From NCBI GenBank assembly GCA_017508195.1, contig JAFVZL010000036.1:1-54976 (forward strand): 54,976 nt of DNA. The letters are read 5' to 3'. Under the pieces are notes generated by a model. That model saw only the letters and a program-made list of their open reading frames with translations, did not search any database and was not told the origin of the DNA. The DNA is from Clostridia bacterium. GTDB lineage: Bacteria > Bacillota > Clostridia > Oscillospirales > CAG-272. The translations under genes and the position numbers were made by a program. This document shows positions 34,814 through 42,953 of this stretch, piece after piece (the stretch's first letter is position 1; each line of letters begins with the position of its first letter).

Positions 34814-36499
34814 ATGAGTACACTTATCACACTTGTGAAGATGCAGCTTCAGGAAAAGCTGAACTTCAAGCGTATTGAAATATCAAAGCACGCGTTGTTC
34901 AACTTTATCCTCAGCGTCCTCGTTGCGCTGCTCAAGTTTGCATTTGTAACCGTTCTCTGCTACGCATTTATACTCGTAGCAAAGATGTTCAGCCTGTTCC
35001 AGTACTTCAATATAGTGCCGCAGTCTGTAATGTCCTTGATATTCATCGTGATGCTTATCGCATCAACGCTCAGCTGTACGATAGGACTTACGAAGGCGCT
35101 TTATTATTCGAGAGATAACGCGGTGCTCCTGACGCTGCCTGCAACCCCCATGCAGACCTTCCTCTCGAAGATAATAATCTTCTACATATTCGAGCTGAAG
35201 CGCTCGCTTTCCTTCATAGTACCTCTGTTTTTAGCTTATTATTTCTTGCACGGATATGAGCCGGTGTATTATTTCTGGATGCTTCTTTGCTTTGCATTCA
35301 TAGCAATGTTTACGGTAGCACTGGGCGCGCTTCTCTCGATCCCCGGTATGTGGATCGCAAACGTCTTCAATCAGCATAAGCTCCTACAGCATATCTGCCT
35401 TATACTTCTCGTCGGCGGTGTTGTCGGTGCTCTCGTATACGCAATATCGCTTATCCCGACGGATATAGACTTCTTCGAGCAGTCCGGAAAAATAAAGCTG
35501 GCTCTGCAGCGTTTCTTTGACGGCTTTGCTTATTACAACCCGAACGCCTTCCTCGGAGAGGCAAAGCATCTGAGGCCGGTTTACAATCTTACGCTTCTTG
35601 TGCTTGGCGGCGACGGCTTTGCCCCCTTCTCGCTCGGTGGCAGCATTATCAGGCTTTTGATACTTCTCGGCGCTATCCTTTTGCTTGCTCTTTGCGCAGT
35701 ATTTATTGTAAAGCCTCTATTCTACAAAATGGCTTCAACACCGTTTGAGTACAAGAAAAAGAAGGTCAAAGCGAAGAGCAACATTCCCTTCAACAAGAAG
35801 ATCGCTTCGCTCGTTCACGAGTTCAGAATCGCATTCAAAACTCAGGAGCGTATGTTCGCAAACGTTGGAATTTTAATATCAATTCCCGTTCTTGTAATGT
35901 TCTTAAACAAGATATTTGCTGCGATGAACGTTGCGGAATTCGGCGAGCATATGATAGTGACGTTCAATATCCTTATCATACTTCTTATCGCGCTTAATGC
36001 AAACGTTTATGCGGCGAGCGTTTATTCGAGAGACGGAAGGTCGAGCTATCTTATGAAGACTCAGCCTACGCATCCGATATATCTGATTATTGCAAAGCTC
36101 GTACCCAACACCCTCTTCGTAACGCTGTCCTTCATTATAACGGGCTTCGTTATCGCAAATCTCACGCACGTCTCGGCCGGTGACACGGTGATGCTTATGC
36201 TCGGCCTCTACTTCGTATATCTGACGCATCTCCTTATGTGTGCGGAATCGGATATTATGAATCCTCAGACCGAGATATACGCGACGGTGGGTAACAACGA
36301 TTCCAACCCCAACGAAACCAAGTCTACGGCGATAGCCTTCGGCGCAGCGTTCGTAATTGCTCTTATCATTATGGGCCTTTTGTTCTTAAAGGAAAATCAG
36401 AACGTGTATCTGAAGCTTATGCTGGTGGCGTTAGCCGTGCTTTGCAGAAAGGTATACGTATTCGCAAGCAAGATAAAGCTGTACTTTAAGGAGAAATAA
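34814..36499 (+). CDS. ABC transporter permease
   Basis: A 561-residue integral membrane protein with about 12 hydrophobic segments in two halves, separated by a basic cytoplasmic loop around residues 315-340 (FEYKKKKVKAKSNIPFNKK). LTLPATPMQTFLSKI and MKTQPTHPIYLIIAKL are repeated in equivalent places in each half, which suggests internal duplication as in ABC-2-type exporters. It starts 2 bases after the ATPase fusion and ends one base before the next gene. This tight linkage marks it as the partner of that ATPase. The cargo is unknown. Confidence 0.85.
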   Translation: MSTLITLVKMQLQEKLNFKRIEISKHALFNFILSVLVALLKFAFVTVLCYAFILVAKMFSLFQYFNIVPQSVMSLIFIVMLIASTLSCTIGLTKALYYSRDNAVLLTLPATPMQTFLSKIIIFYIFELKRSLSFIVPLFLAYYFLHGYEPVYYFWMLLCFAFIAMFTVALGALLSIPGMWIANVFNQHKLLQHICLILLVGGVVGALVYAISLIPTDIDFFEQSGKIKLALQRFFDGFAYYNPNAFLGEAKHLRPVYNLTLLVLGGDGFAPFSLGGSIIRLLILLGAILLLALCAVFIVKPLFYKMASTPFEYKKKKVKAKSNIPFNKKIASLVHEFRIAFKTQERMFANVGILISIPVLVMFLNKIFAAMNVAEFGEHMIVTFNILIILLIALNANVYAASVYSRDGRSSYLMKTQPTHPIYLIIAKLVPNTLFVTLSFIITGFVIANLTHVSAGDTVMLMLGLYFVYLTHLLMCAESDIMNPQTEIYATVGNNDSNPNETKSTAIAFGAAFVIALIIMGLLFLKENQNVYLKLMLVALAVLCRKVYVFASKIKLYFKEK

Positions 36500-36500
36500 A

Positions 36501-36917
36501 ATGAAGAAATCAGTAGTAATTTTAATAGCCCTTATATATGCAGCCTCCATCGTGCTTGTCGGTTATCTCGGACTCAAGGCAAAGACCTACAACGACGTCT
36601 ACCCCGTAGAGCGGCTTGAAATATTGAACGAATACAGCGAGATGCCCAATACGGGAGATAAGTACATCACGTTCAACCCCAAGGACGGCGAGGAGCCCAC
36701 TCTGCAGTTTGAGTGCCGTGTGCTTCCCGATAATGCGACGGACAAAAAGATAATATATAAGCTCGCGAGCGACTGTACCATAGCGACTATCAGCGAGGGG
36801 GGACTTCTGACCTTCCTTCCTGATCAGATCGACTCGGTGTCCTCGCTTACCGTCTACATCTACGCAAATCAGAACCCTGCGGTCCAAGAAGAAGTTATCG
36901 TATATTTTATTCCCTGA
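36501..36917 (+). CDS. Membrane-anchored single Ig-like (BIG_2-type) domain protein
   Basis: A 138-residue protein with an N-terminal membrane anchor (about 4-26) and an extracytoplasmic domain. The segment VLPDNATDKKIIYKLASD followed by VATI-like CTIATISEGGLLTF follows the BIG_2 bacterial Ig-like pattern. One domain only. It lies one base after the permease stop and 53 bp before the giant Ig-repeat lipoprotein, with GGAGAAATAAA before its ATG. It could be a periplasm-side accessory of the transporter or a link between it and the giant protein. That role is inferred from position. Confidence 0.75.
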   Translation: MKKSVVILIALIYAASIVLVGYLGLKAKTYNDVYPVERLEILNEYSEMPNTGDKYITFNPKDGEEPTLQFECRVLPDNATDKKIIYKLASDCTIATISEGGLLTFLPDQIDSVSSLTVYIYANQNPAVQEEVIVYFIP

Positions 36918-36970
36918 CGGAATCCAGATATGAAAGCAAGTATTAGCAAAAACCAAAAAGGAGTAGAAAA

Positions 36971-39900
36971 ATGAAAAAGAGAATTTTTGTTTCTATTTTA
37001 CTTGTCTTGACCTTAATGCTGACACTCGTTTCTTGCTTTGACGGAATTGCAAACAAGAAGGTTGAAAGCATTCAGATTCTCAGCGGTGCGCCCAGCGAGG
37101 TGACCGTCGGCGAGACGCCGGATCTCTCTTCGCTTAAGGCTAAGATCACCTACAATGACGGCGAAACCAAGGAGGTTGGATACGCTGATGTTACCATCAG
37201 CCCGATCGATACCTCTAAGGCGGGCAAGGTTGAGTACACTATCACCTACGACGGATACTCTATACCCGTTACGATTACCGTCAAGGCTGCAGGCACCCCC
37301 GGCCCCTCCTTGACAGAGGCAACTCTCGAGAGCATCAGCCTTGTTCCCGGAACTGTTATGACCGAGTTTGTTGTCGGCGGTGACTTCCATACCAACGACC
37401 TTCAGGTCATAGCTCATTATTCCGACGGAACTACCCCGACTATCAATGCAAGCAAGCTCACCATCACACAGAATATAGACCCCGATACCGTCGGTGTTCA
37501 GACGCTCATAGTTACCTACAAGGATAAGAGCTGCGAGGTAAAGATTACCGTAAAAGCGCTTGAAGCGACAAGAATTTCTCTTAACCTTGACGGCTTTGAC
37601 GGCGAAATACTTATCGGCAGCGTGCTCGATATCTCCCAAATCACGGGTACCGTGCATTATAACAACTCTACGACCGCACCTATTGCGAACGCAGACCTTA
37701 CCTTCTCTGTACCTGACACAGAAAGCATAGGTCAGAAGACGCTCGTCGCAACCTATAACGGCATGCAGACCGAATGTAACGTAAACGTGCTTGGTGTTAA
37801 GTCCGTTCTATTCTCCGGCTTTGCGACCAAGATTAAGCCCGGTCAGACGATTGACCTCTCGGGTCTTACCGCAGTCGTTACCGCAACCAACAACAAAACC
37901 TTCAATATCGAGGCGTCCAAGATAGACGTTGACTGGTCGGAGTTTGATAATACTCTTACCACCACTAACCGCAAGACCACCACTCTTAAGCTTGGATACT
38001 GCGGCACCGTTATTGACTGTGAGATAACGGTTGAGGCAACGCTTGCCGATGCTGCACTTGAAAAGCTTGAATATAAGTCGGGTGTTGATACCGAGCTTTT
38101 CGTAGGCGAAAGCTTTAGTGACGCAGATATTGTCTTCAGGGCTGTCTACACCTACGGCTTCTCGAACAACAATATCACAAAGGATAAGCTTACCGTATCC
38201 GGCGAGGTTAATACCACTGCGGCAGGAGTATATCCCATCACCTATTCTCTCACCGAGGGCGGCGTTACCAAGAGCTGCACCGTTGAGGTAAGGGTTGTTG
38301 AGCCTACTCCTACCGAGCTCAAGCTCAGCACAGCCGGCTTTACCGGCTGGGTGATCAAGGGCGAAACACTTGATACAAGCTCCATCACCGCTACTCTCAA
38401 GTATAACTACGCAGGCAAGACTACCGCGCTTGCAAACGCGGATCTGACTATTAGCGGAATTGATACTGCTACCTCAGGCGATAAGACCCTCACCGTTTCC
38501 TATGGAAACGTAAGTGCAACCGTAGCATACACCGTTGTAACCGTTGAGTTTATCGAGGTTGTCAGCGGTATAAGCTCCAACGTTTCGCTCGGAGAAGCCG
38601 CTTACGAGGATGATAACCTTAGCGTAAAGGCTACTCTTTCTAACGGCGAGGCGGTTTACCGTGGACTTAACAGTGGCGTTTCCGTTGACGCTTCGGCGTT
38701 CAATAACACTGTAGTTGACACCTATCCCGTTATCGTAAGCTTCGGCGGTGCATCTATCACTGTAAGCGTATCCGTTATCGAGGTTCTTGAGGACCTGGTG
38801 CTCGATAGCATTATAATCCAGCCCGGCCTTGCGACCTCCATATATGCAGGTGATGCTTATAGCTACGACAACATCAAGATCACCGCTGTATTCAACTTCG
38901 ATATTACAAAGACCTATACTATCTCCGATGGCGTAGTGGTAAGCACCTCCGGCTCTACCGATGAGGCAGGCACCTATACCGTTACCGCATCCTACACTCA
39001 CGAGGGCGTGACCAAGACTGCAAGCCTCGACGTTACCGTCGTAGCAGTAGTTCCCACCTCGATCGAGATCAATGCGGGCAGCTATGCCGATAAGCATTAT
39101 ATCGACCGCACATACTCTACCGCAGGTATCACCGCTACCGTTTACTATAACAAGCCCGGTTATACCACTACTCTTACCGCCGCCGAGCTCGATATTGATA
39201 TCGACACCTCTACCGCAGGCGAAAAGACCCTTACCGTATCCTACGGCACTCTTACCGATACCGCAACCGTCGAGGTTGTAGGAATCAAGAGCGTAGTATT
39301 CGAGGGTGTTGATGACAGATACAGGCTTAACACCCAGATTGCAACCGCAAATATCGTCGTTGCTATTACTTATAATGACGATACCACTCGCGACGCTCTT
39401 TACAATGCCGCTACGATGGTTATCCCCACTCTCGATGCTCTTAACGAAAGCGTAGCAAGCGAGACAAAGGAATATGTCTTCAGCTACCGCGGTGTAGAGT
39501 ACAAGCAGAATATCACGGTTTATGCCGAGTTTGAGGACGCAACTCTCCTCAGCATTGAGTACACCGGCGCAACCGAGGTATTCGTTGGCGGAAATCTTAA
39601 CGGCAAGCTTTCCGTGAAGGCTTATTACACCTACGGATTTACCCGTGATTACACCGAGGGTGTAACCGCAAGCGCTCTTGATACCTCTACTAAGGGCGAG
39701 CGCAATATCACCGTAAGCTACAATGGTAAAACCGCGGACGTTACAATAACCGTAAGATATCCCCGCGTAACCAACATAGTGGTAGGCTCGGCTCCTATCG
39801 CTATAAAGGGTGAGGCGTACAACTTTGACGTTATAAACCTGACCTTGATGCTTGAGAATAACAAAAGCGTTACCGCGAGCCTTGCAAATCTCGCTGACTA

Positions 39901-42226
39901 CGGAATCGAGGCAGTGCTTGATATTACCACCGCCGGTAACCAAACTCTCACTCTCACTGCTAACGGCAAGAGCTACACTCACACCGTTACCGTATACGAA
40001 ATTGAGAAAATTGTCATTAACACTCAGGGCTTCAATAACATAGTACAGCTCGGCAGTGAGTTCTCCACCGCAGGCCTTTCCGAGATATACGTTTATCTCG
40101 TTGGCGCAAACGAGGCGGTTATCAGACATGCAGATAGCTTTGACCACAACGTAAACACCGCGGTTATGAGCGCAGATTACACCCTTACCGCAACCTATCT
40201 CGGCGTTGTGTCCGAGCCTGTAAAGATTACGGTTGCTGACCAGAACTTCGTAATCAGCGGTGCCGAGGATCCCGCAAGCATCGTAGCGTGGAAGAACGGA
40301 ACCTATCAGGAACAGTTCCTTGATAAGGGCTACGCCTACGTCGTAGGTGACGATAACCCCTTCAAATACCAGATCAGATTCCAGATGTTCGACATCATCA
40401 ACAATAAACCTGCAGATACACGTACTATAACCTACGTGGGCATCTCCAGTGTAACGCTTGACGGCGTGGCAGTAGGTGCGGAATACGTAACTATCGACGA
40501 GATAAACCATACGTTTGACTTCACCGAGGCTGCTATCGGCAAGACCTTCGTTATCACGACAGCGCACAAGGATTACGCAAAGTACACCAAGTCGTTCACC
40601 GTTACCGTAGTTGACGGATATAACGTACACGAGGCAATCGAGCTTAACCTCTTGACCAACAGGAACTTCGAGATTTCCAGTGCCGAGAAAATATATCAGC
40701 TCGATGTTCTCTACGAGTTCCTTGCGAATAAAACGGTTGCCGGAATCGAGAACATGACCAAAGACGAGTACAAGGCGTTCGTTGACGGTATAAACGCGAT
40801 TATCCTTCACGACAACTTCACGCTCGAGACCTCTCACTTCCCCGAAAAGTACTTCTTCGTAACCGAGGACCTCACTAAGTATCTCTGGGATCACGAGAGC
40901 CTCTTCTTCCGTGAATTCACCGACGACTCCATTTATAATAAAGAGGGCGCAACTCCCGAGGTATTTAACCTCTACGGTAACTACTTCACGGTGCTTACCT
41001 ACAATATTCCTATCGTTGCCGACAAGGGTACTCGCAACAACAACGACACCTTAACTAACGAGGACGATAGCATTTCCTCCTCGCAGCTCTTCCGTTTCGA
41101 CGTTTCGAGCACTATATGGAATAACGCGAAAACAAACAACGCATTCTATCACGAGAACTACGTTGCAAATATCTACGCGCTCGGCACTCGTGACGACAAC
41201 CCCATGGTTGCGGTACAGCCCGAAACCGCACAGCTCCGCTCCAGGCTCGGTATATATTCCTTCAAGCTTGCTTCGGGAACCTACAATCTCTATGCGGTAA
41301 ACTCTCAGGCGTTCTTTAACACCATGACTGCGGAGTACGACGATCTTACCGTAAATATCGACTACTGCTCCTTCTATAACGCATGGAATAACCATATTTC
41401 CACCTGGACCAACAACCGTATAGATATGGGCGATAATAAGGACAATCCGAGCATACACGCAGGCTACGACCCCACAAGGATCAACATCTCCAACTCCTTT
41501 ATCGGTAAGTCCGGCGGTCCCGCTATACTTGCAATGGTAGAGGATCCCACCGAGAAGTATAACATGCTCGCAGGCTCGAAGCCTATTATCAATATCGATC
41601 TAAACACCAACATCTTCTCTTACGTCAAGGGTGATGAGAGCTGGTTCGTATCCTACAAAGCAACGGCTATTGCAGAGCAGCTGGCAGGCTTCAACAATTT
41701 CTTCCCCGGTGACTCGACCTTCATGACCACTATCGGCGGCGGCTCAAACAACTTCATGAATATGATATGTCTGTTTATGGATGCGCACTTCAACCCCGTA
41801 ACCTTCGATGGCACAACGTCCGATATCAACGGCTCGCTGACCATCGGCGGCAAGGTTATTATAGATATGAACACTACTACGGTAGGTGAGACAACCTATA
41901 AGTACGGTCACGGTGGATATGTAGACGCATACAGAAACGGAATGATAGCGGCCGGTTATCAGACCGTTCCTCCCATATTCGTAAGTGATGCAGGCGGAAT
42001 AAGCTTCACCGATACCGCAACCGGACTTTACGAGCTGACAAATACAGGTTCTATGAAAAAGATCGAGTCTGCAGATCATGTAGCTGTAAAGGGTGACAAT
42101 CTTGCAGTGTTCCTTTACAACCTTGGTCTTCACCTTGGCTTCAACGAGCCTGCTATCGCTGCTGAGCCGGCTCCCGCTGACTGCACGGTAGAAAGAGTTA
42201 CCGCTCCTCACGGATACGCTAACTGA
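36971..42226 (+). CDS. Giant lipoprotein with ~13 Ig-like modules and a C-terminal repeat-rich domain
   Basis: A 1751-residue surface protein. The signal peptide ends in LVSC with lipidated C22. About 13 Ig-like modules of 70-85 residues (roughly residues 30-1060) share the form [VL]-x-x-I ... G-x-x-x-D ... V-x-Y-x-x-G-x-T ... A-G-x-x-T-[IL]-T-V-[ST]-Y, typical of BIG_3/BIG_4-type domains. Modules recur in groups of three with ~240-residue period. After a linker (~1060-1280), a C-terminal region has short asparagine-rich segments (YCSFYNAWNNH, NISNSFIGKSGG, NIDLNTNIFSY) recalling a right-handed beta-helix. Probably a surface stalk presenting a glycan-binding or enzymatic tip. AAAAAGGAGTAG precedes the ATG. 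Confidence 0.88.
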   Translation: MKKRIFVSILLVLTLMLTLVSCFDGIANKKVESIQILSGAPSEVTVGETPDLSSLKAKITYNDGETKEVGYADVTISPIDTSKAGKVEYTITYDGYSIPVTITVKAAGTPGPSLTEATLESISLVPGTVMTEFVVGGDFHTNDLQVIAHYSDGTTPTINASKLTITQNIDPDTVGVQTLIVTYKDKSCEVKITVKALEATRISLNLDGFDGEILIGSVLDISQITGTVHYNNSTTAPIANADLTFSVPDTESIGQKTLVATYNGMQTECNVNVLGVKSVLFSGFATKIKPGQTIDLSGLTAVVTATNNKTFNIEASKIDVDWSEFDNTLTTTNRKTTTLKLGYCGTVIDCEITVEATLADAALEKLEYKSGVDTELFVGESFSDADIVFRAVYTYGFSNNNITKDKLTVSGEVNTTAAGVYPITYSLTEGGVTKSCTVEVRVVEPTPTELKLSTAGFTGWVIKGETLDTSSITATLKYNYAGKTTALANADLTISGIDTATSGDKTLTVSYGNVSATVAYTVVTVEFIEVVSGISSNVSLGEAAYEDDNLSVKATLSNGEAVYRGLNSGVSVDASAFNNTVVDTYPVIVSFGGASITVSVSVIEVLEDLVLDSIIIQPGLATSIYAGDAYSYDNIKITAVFNFDITKTYTISDGVVVSTSGSTDEAGTYTVTASYTHEGVTKTASLDVTVVAVVPTSIEINAGSYADKHYIDRTYSTAGITATVYYNKPGYTTTLTAAELDIDIDTSTAGEKTLTVSYGTLTDTATVEVVGIKSVVFEGVDDRYRLNTQIATANIVVAITYNDDTTRDALYNAATMVIPTLDALNESVASETKEYVFSYRGVEYKQNITVYAEFEDATLLSIEYTGATEVFVGGNLNGKLSVKAYYTYGFTRDYTEGVTASALDTSTKGERNITVSYNGKTADVTITVRYPRVTNIVVGSAPIAIKGEAYNFDVINLTLMLENNKSVTASLANLADYGIEAVLDITTAGNQTLTLTANGKSYTHTVTVYEIEKIVINTQGFNNIVQLGSEFSTAGLSEIYVYLVGANEAVIRHADSFDHNVNTAVMSADYTLTATYLGVVSEPVKITVADQNFVISGAEDPASIVAWKNGTYQEQFLDKGYAYVVGDDNPFKYQIRFQMFDIINNKPADTRTITYVGISSVTLDGVAVGAEYVTIDEINHTFDFTEAAIGKTFVITTAHKDYAKYTKSFTVTVVDGYNVHEAIELNLLTNRNFEISSAEKIYQLDVLYEFLANKTVAGIENMTKDEYKAFVDGINAIILHDNFTLETSHFPEKYFFVTEDLTKYLWDHESLFFREFTDDSIYNKEGATPEVFNLYGNYFTVLTYNIPIVADKGTRNNNDTLTNEDDSISSSQLFRFDVSSTIWNNAKTNNAFYHENYVANIYALGTRDDNPMVAVQPETAQLRSRLGIYSFKLASGTYNLYAVNSQAFFNTMTAEYDDLTVNIDYCSFYNAWNNHISTWTNNRIDMGDNKDNPSIHAGYDPTRINISNSFIGKSGGPAILAMVEDPTEKYNMLAGSKPIINIDLNTNIFSYVKGDESWFVSYKATAIAEQLAGFNNFFPGDSTFMTTIGGGSNNFMNMICLFMDAHFNPVTFDGTTSDINGSLTIGGKVIIDMNTTTVGETTYKYGHGGYVDAYRNGMIAAGYQTVPPIFVSDAGGISFTDTATGLYELTNTGSMKKIESADHVAVKGDNLAVFLYNLGLHLGFNEPAIAAEPAPADCTVERVTAPHGYAN

Positions 42227-42266
42227 TCTCCTAGCTGTCGCGAGACTCATAGAAGCAACTAAAAGG

Positions 42267-42300
42267 GCGAGGGCGCCGAACGGCGCCCTCGCTTATTATT
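42267..42300 (+). terminator. Terminator after the giant lipoprotein gene
   Basis: GCGAGGGCGCCG and CGGCGCCCTCGC form a perfect 12-bp GC-rich stem with an AA loop, followed by TTATTATT. Confidence 0.85.
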
Positions 42301-42344
42301 TTGATTTTCTTTTGTTTGCTTTAGGATAGATTGCTGTGTTTTAT

Positions 42345-42360
42345 TGTTGACAAGTCAACA
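42345..42360. promoter_or_regulatory. Upstream operator of the MarR gene
   Basis: TGTTGACAAGTCAACA is an inverted repeat with 7-bp arms and a 2-bp centre, lying just upstream of the -35 box. It matches the operator at 42410 except for the orientation of the two central bases and the outer pair. Confidence 0.75.
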
Positions 42361-42376
42361 TTTTTCGATAATAGTA

Positions 42377-42405
42377 TTGACATAAGTGCTACGTTGTGCT
42401 ATAAT
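42377..42405 (+). promoter_or_regulatory. Consensus promoter of the MarR-ligase operon
   Basis: TTGACA (42377-42382), 17 bp, TATAAT (42400-42405) with TGC before the -10. A perfect promoter, flanked by two operators. Confidence 0.88.
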
Positions 42406-42409
42406 CAAA

Positions 42410-42427
42410 GTGTTGACTTGTCAACAC
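42410..42427. promoter_or_regulatory. Downstream operator of the MarR gene
   Basis: GTGTTGACTTGTCAACAC has 8-bp inverted arms around TT. It covers the expected transcription start, so binding here would block initiation. Its centre is 66 bp from the upstream operator's centre. Confidence 0.78.
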
Positions 42428-42464
42428 GAGCTTTTATCAAAACGCGAAAAGAAAGGAGAATGCG

Positions 42465-42917
42465 TTGAATAAACCCAGGTACGAGAAGTTCATACTGCTT
42501 ATCGAGGGTGTACAGAAAAGCATAAAAAAGCTGAAGTATAACGAGGCACCGAGCCTTGGAATCAAAAGCGTACACATCTTCTGGCTTCTACACTTAAAGG
42601 AGAGCCAAAAGGGACTCACTGCCGCAGAGCTTGCGAGTGCGAGCATGGTCGACAGATCCCTCGTCTCGCGCGAGATAGAAGCTCTTATCAAGGGCGGATA
42701 CGTCAGTCTGGAGGATGAAGGCAGGCACTATACTCTTACTGACAGCGGGGCGGCACTTGCGGATGCCATAAAGGCTAAGATGAGCGAGGTGCAGAGCTCG
42801 GTGGGTGACGGTATTTCCCCGGAGGAGCTTGCGATATTTTACAGGGTTCTTGAAAAGCTTCACGGCAATTTTGCTACCCTGACAGAGAAAAAAAGAAGAA
42901 AATCTACCGATAAATGA
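42465..42917 (+). CDS. MarR family transcriptional regulator
   Basis: A 150-residue winged-helix protein of the MarR type. The recognition region is around GLTAAELASASMVDRSLVSREIEALIKGGYV, followed by the beta-wing HYTLTDSG. The start is TTG at 42465, six bases after AAAGGAGA. The nearby ATG at 42459 runs into a stop. It is the first gene of an operon with an acyl-CoA synthetase-like ligase. Two matching operators around its own promoter suggest tight autorepression. An acyl-CoA or fatty-acid ligand is likely from its neighbour. Confidence 0.9.
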   Translation: MNKPRYEKFILLIEGVQKSIKKLKYNEAPSLGIKSVHIFWLLHLKESQKGLTAAELASASMVDRSLVSREIEALIKGGYVSLEDEGRHYTLTDSGAALADAIKAKMSEVQSSVGDGISPEELAIFYRVLEKLHGNFATLTEKKRRKSTDK

Positions 42918-42953
42918 TAAATAGTAAAAACAGAAGATACAGGAGAATTAACT

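Noticed and set aside
38474-40894. An 806-codon open frame on the minus strand inside the giant lipoprotein gene.
   Set aside because: It lies wholly within a plus-strand gene with clear lipobox and Ig modules. Its translation is a Tyr/Gly/Val/Asn-rich mirror of the repeats, with no ribosome binding site or domain.
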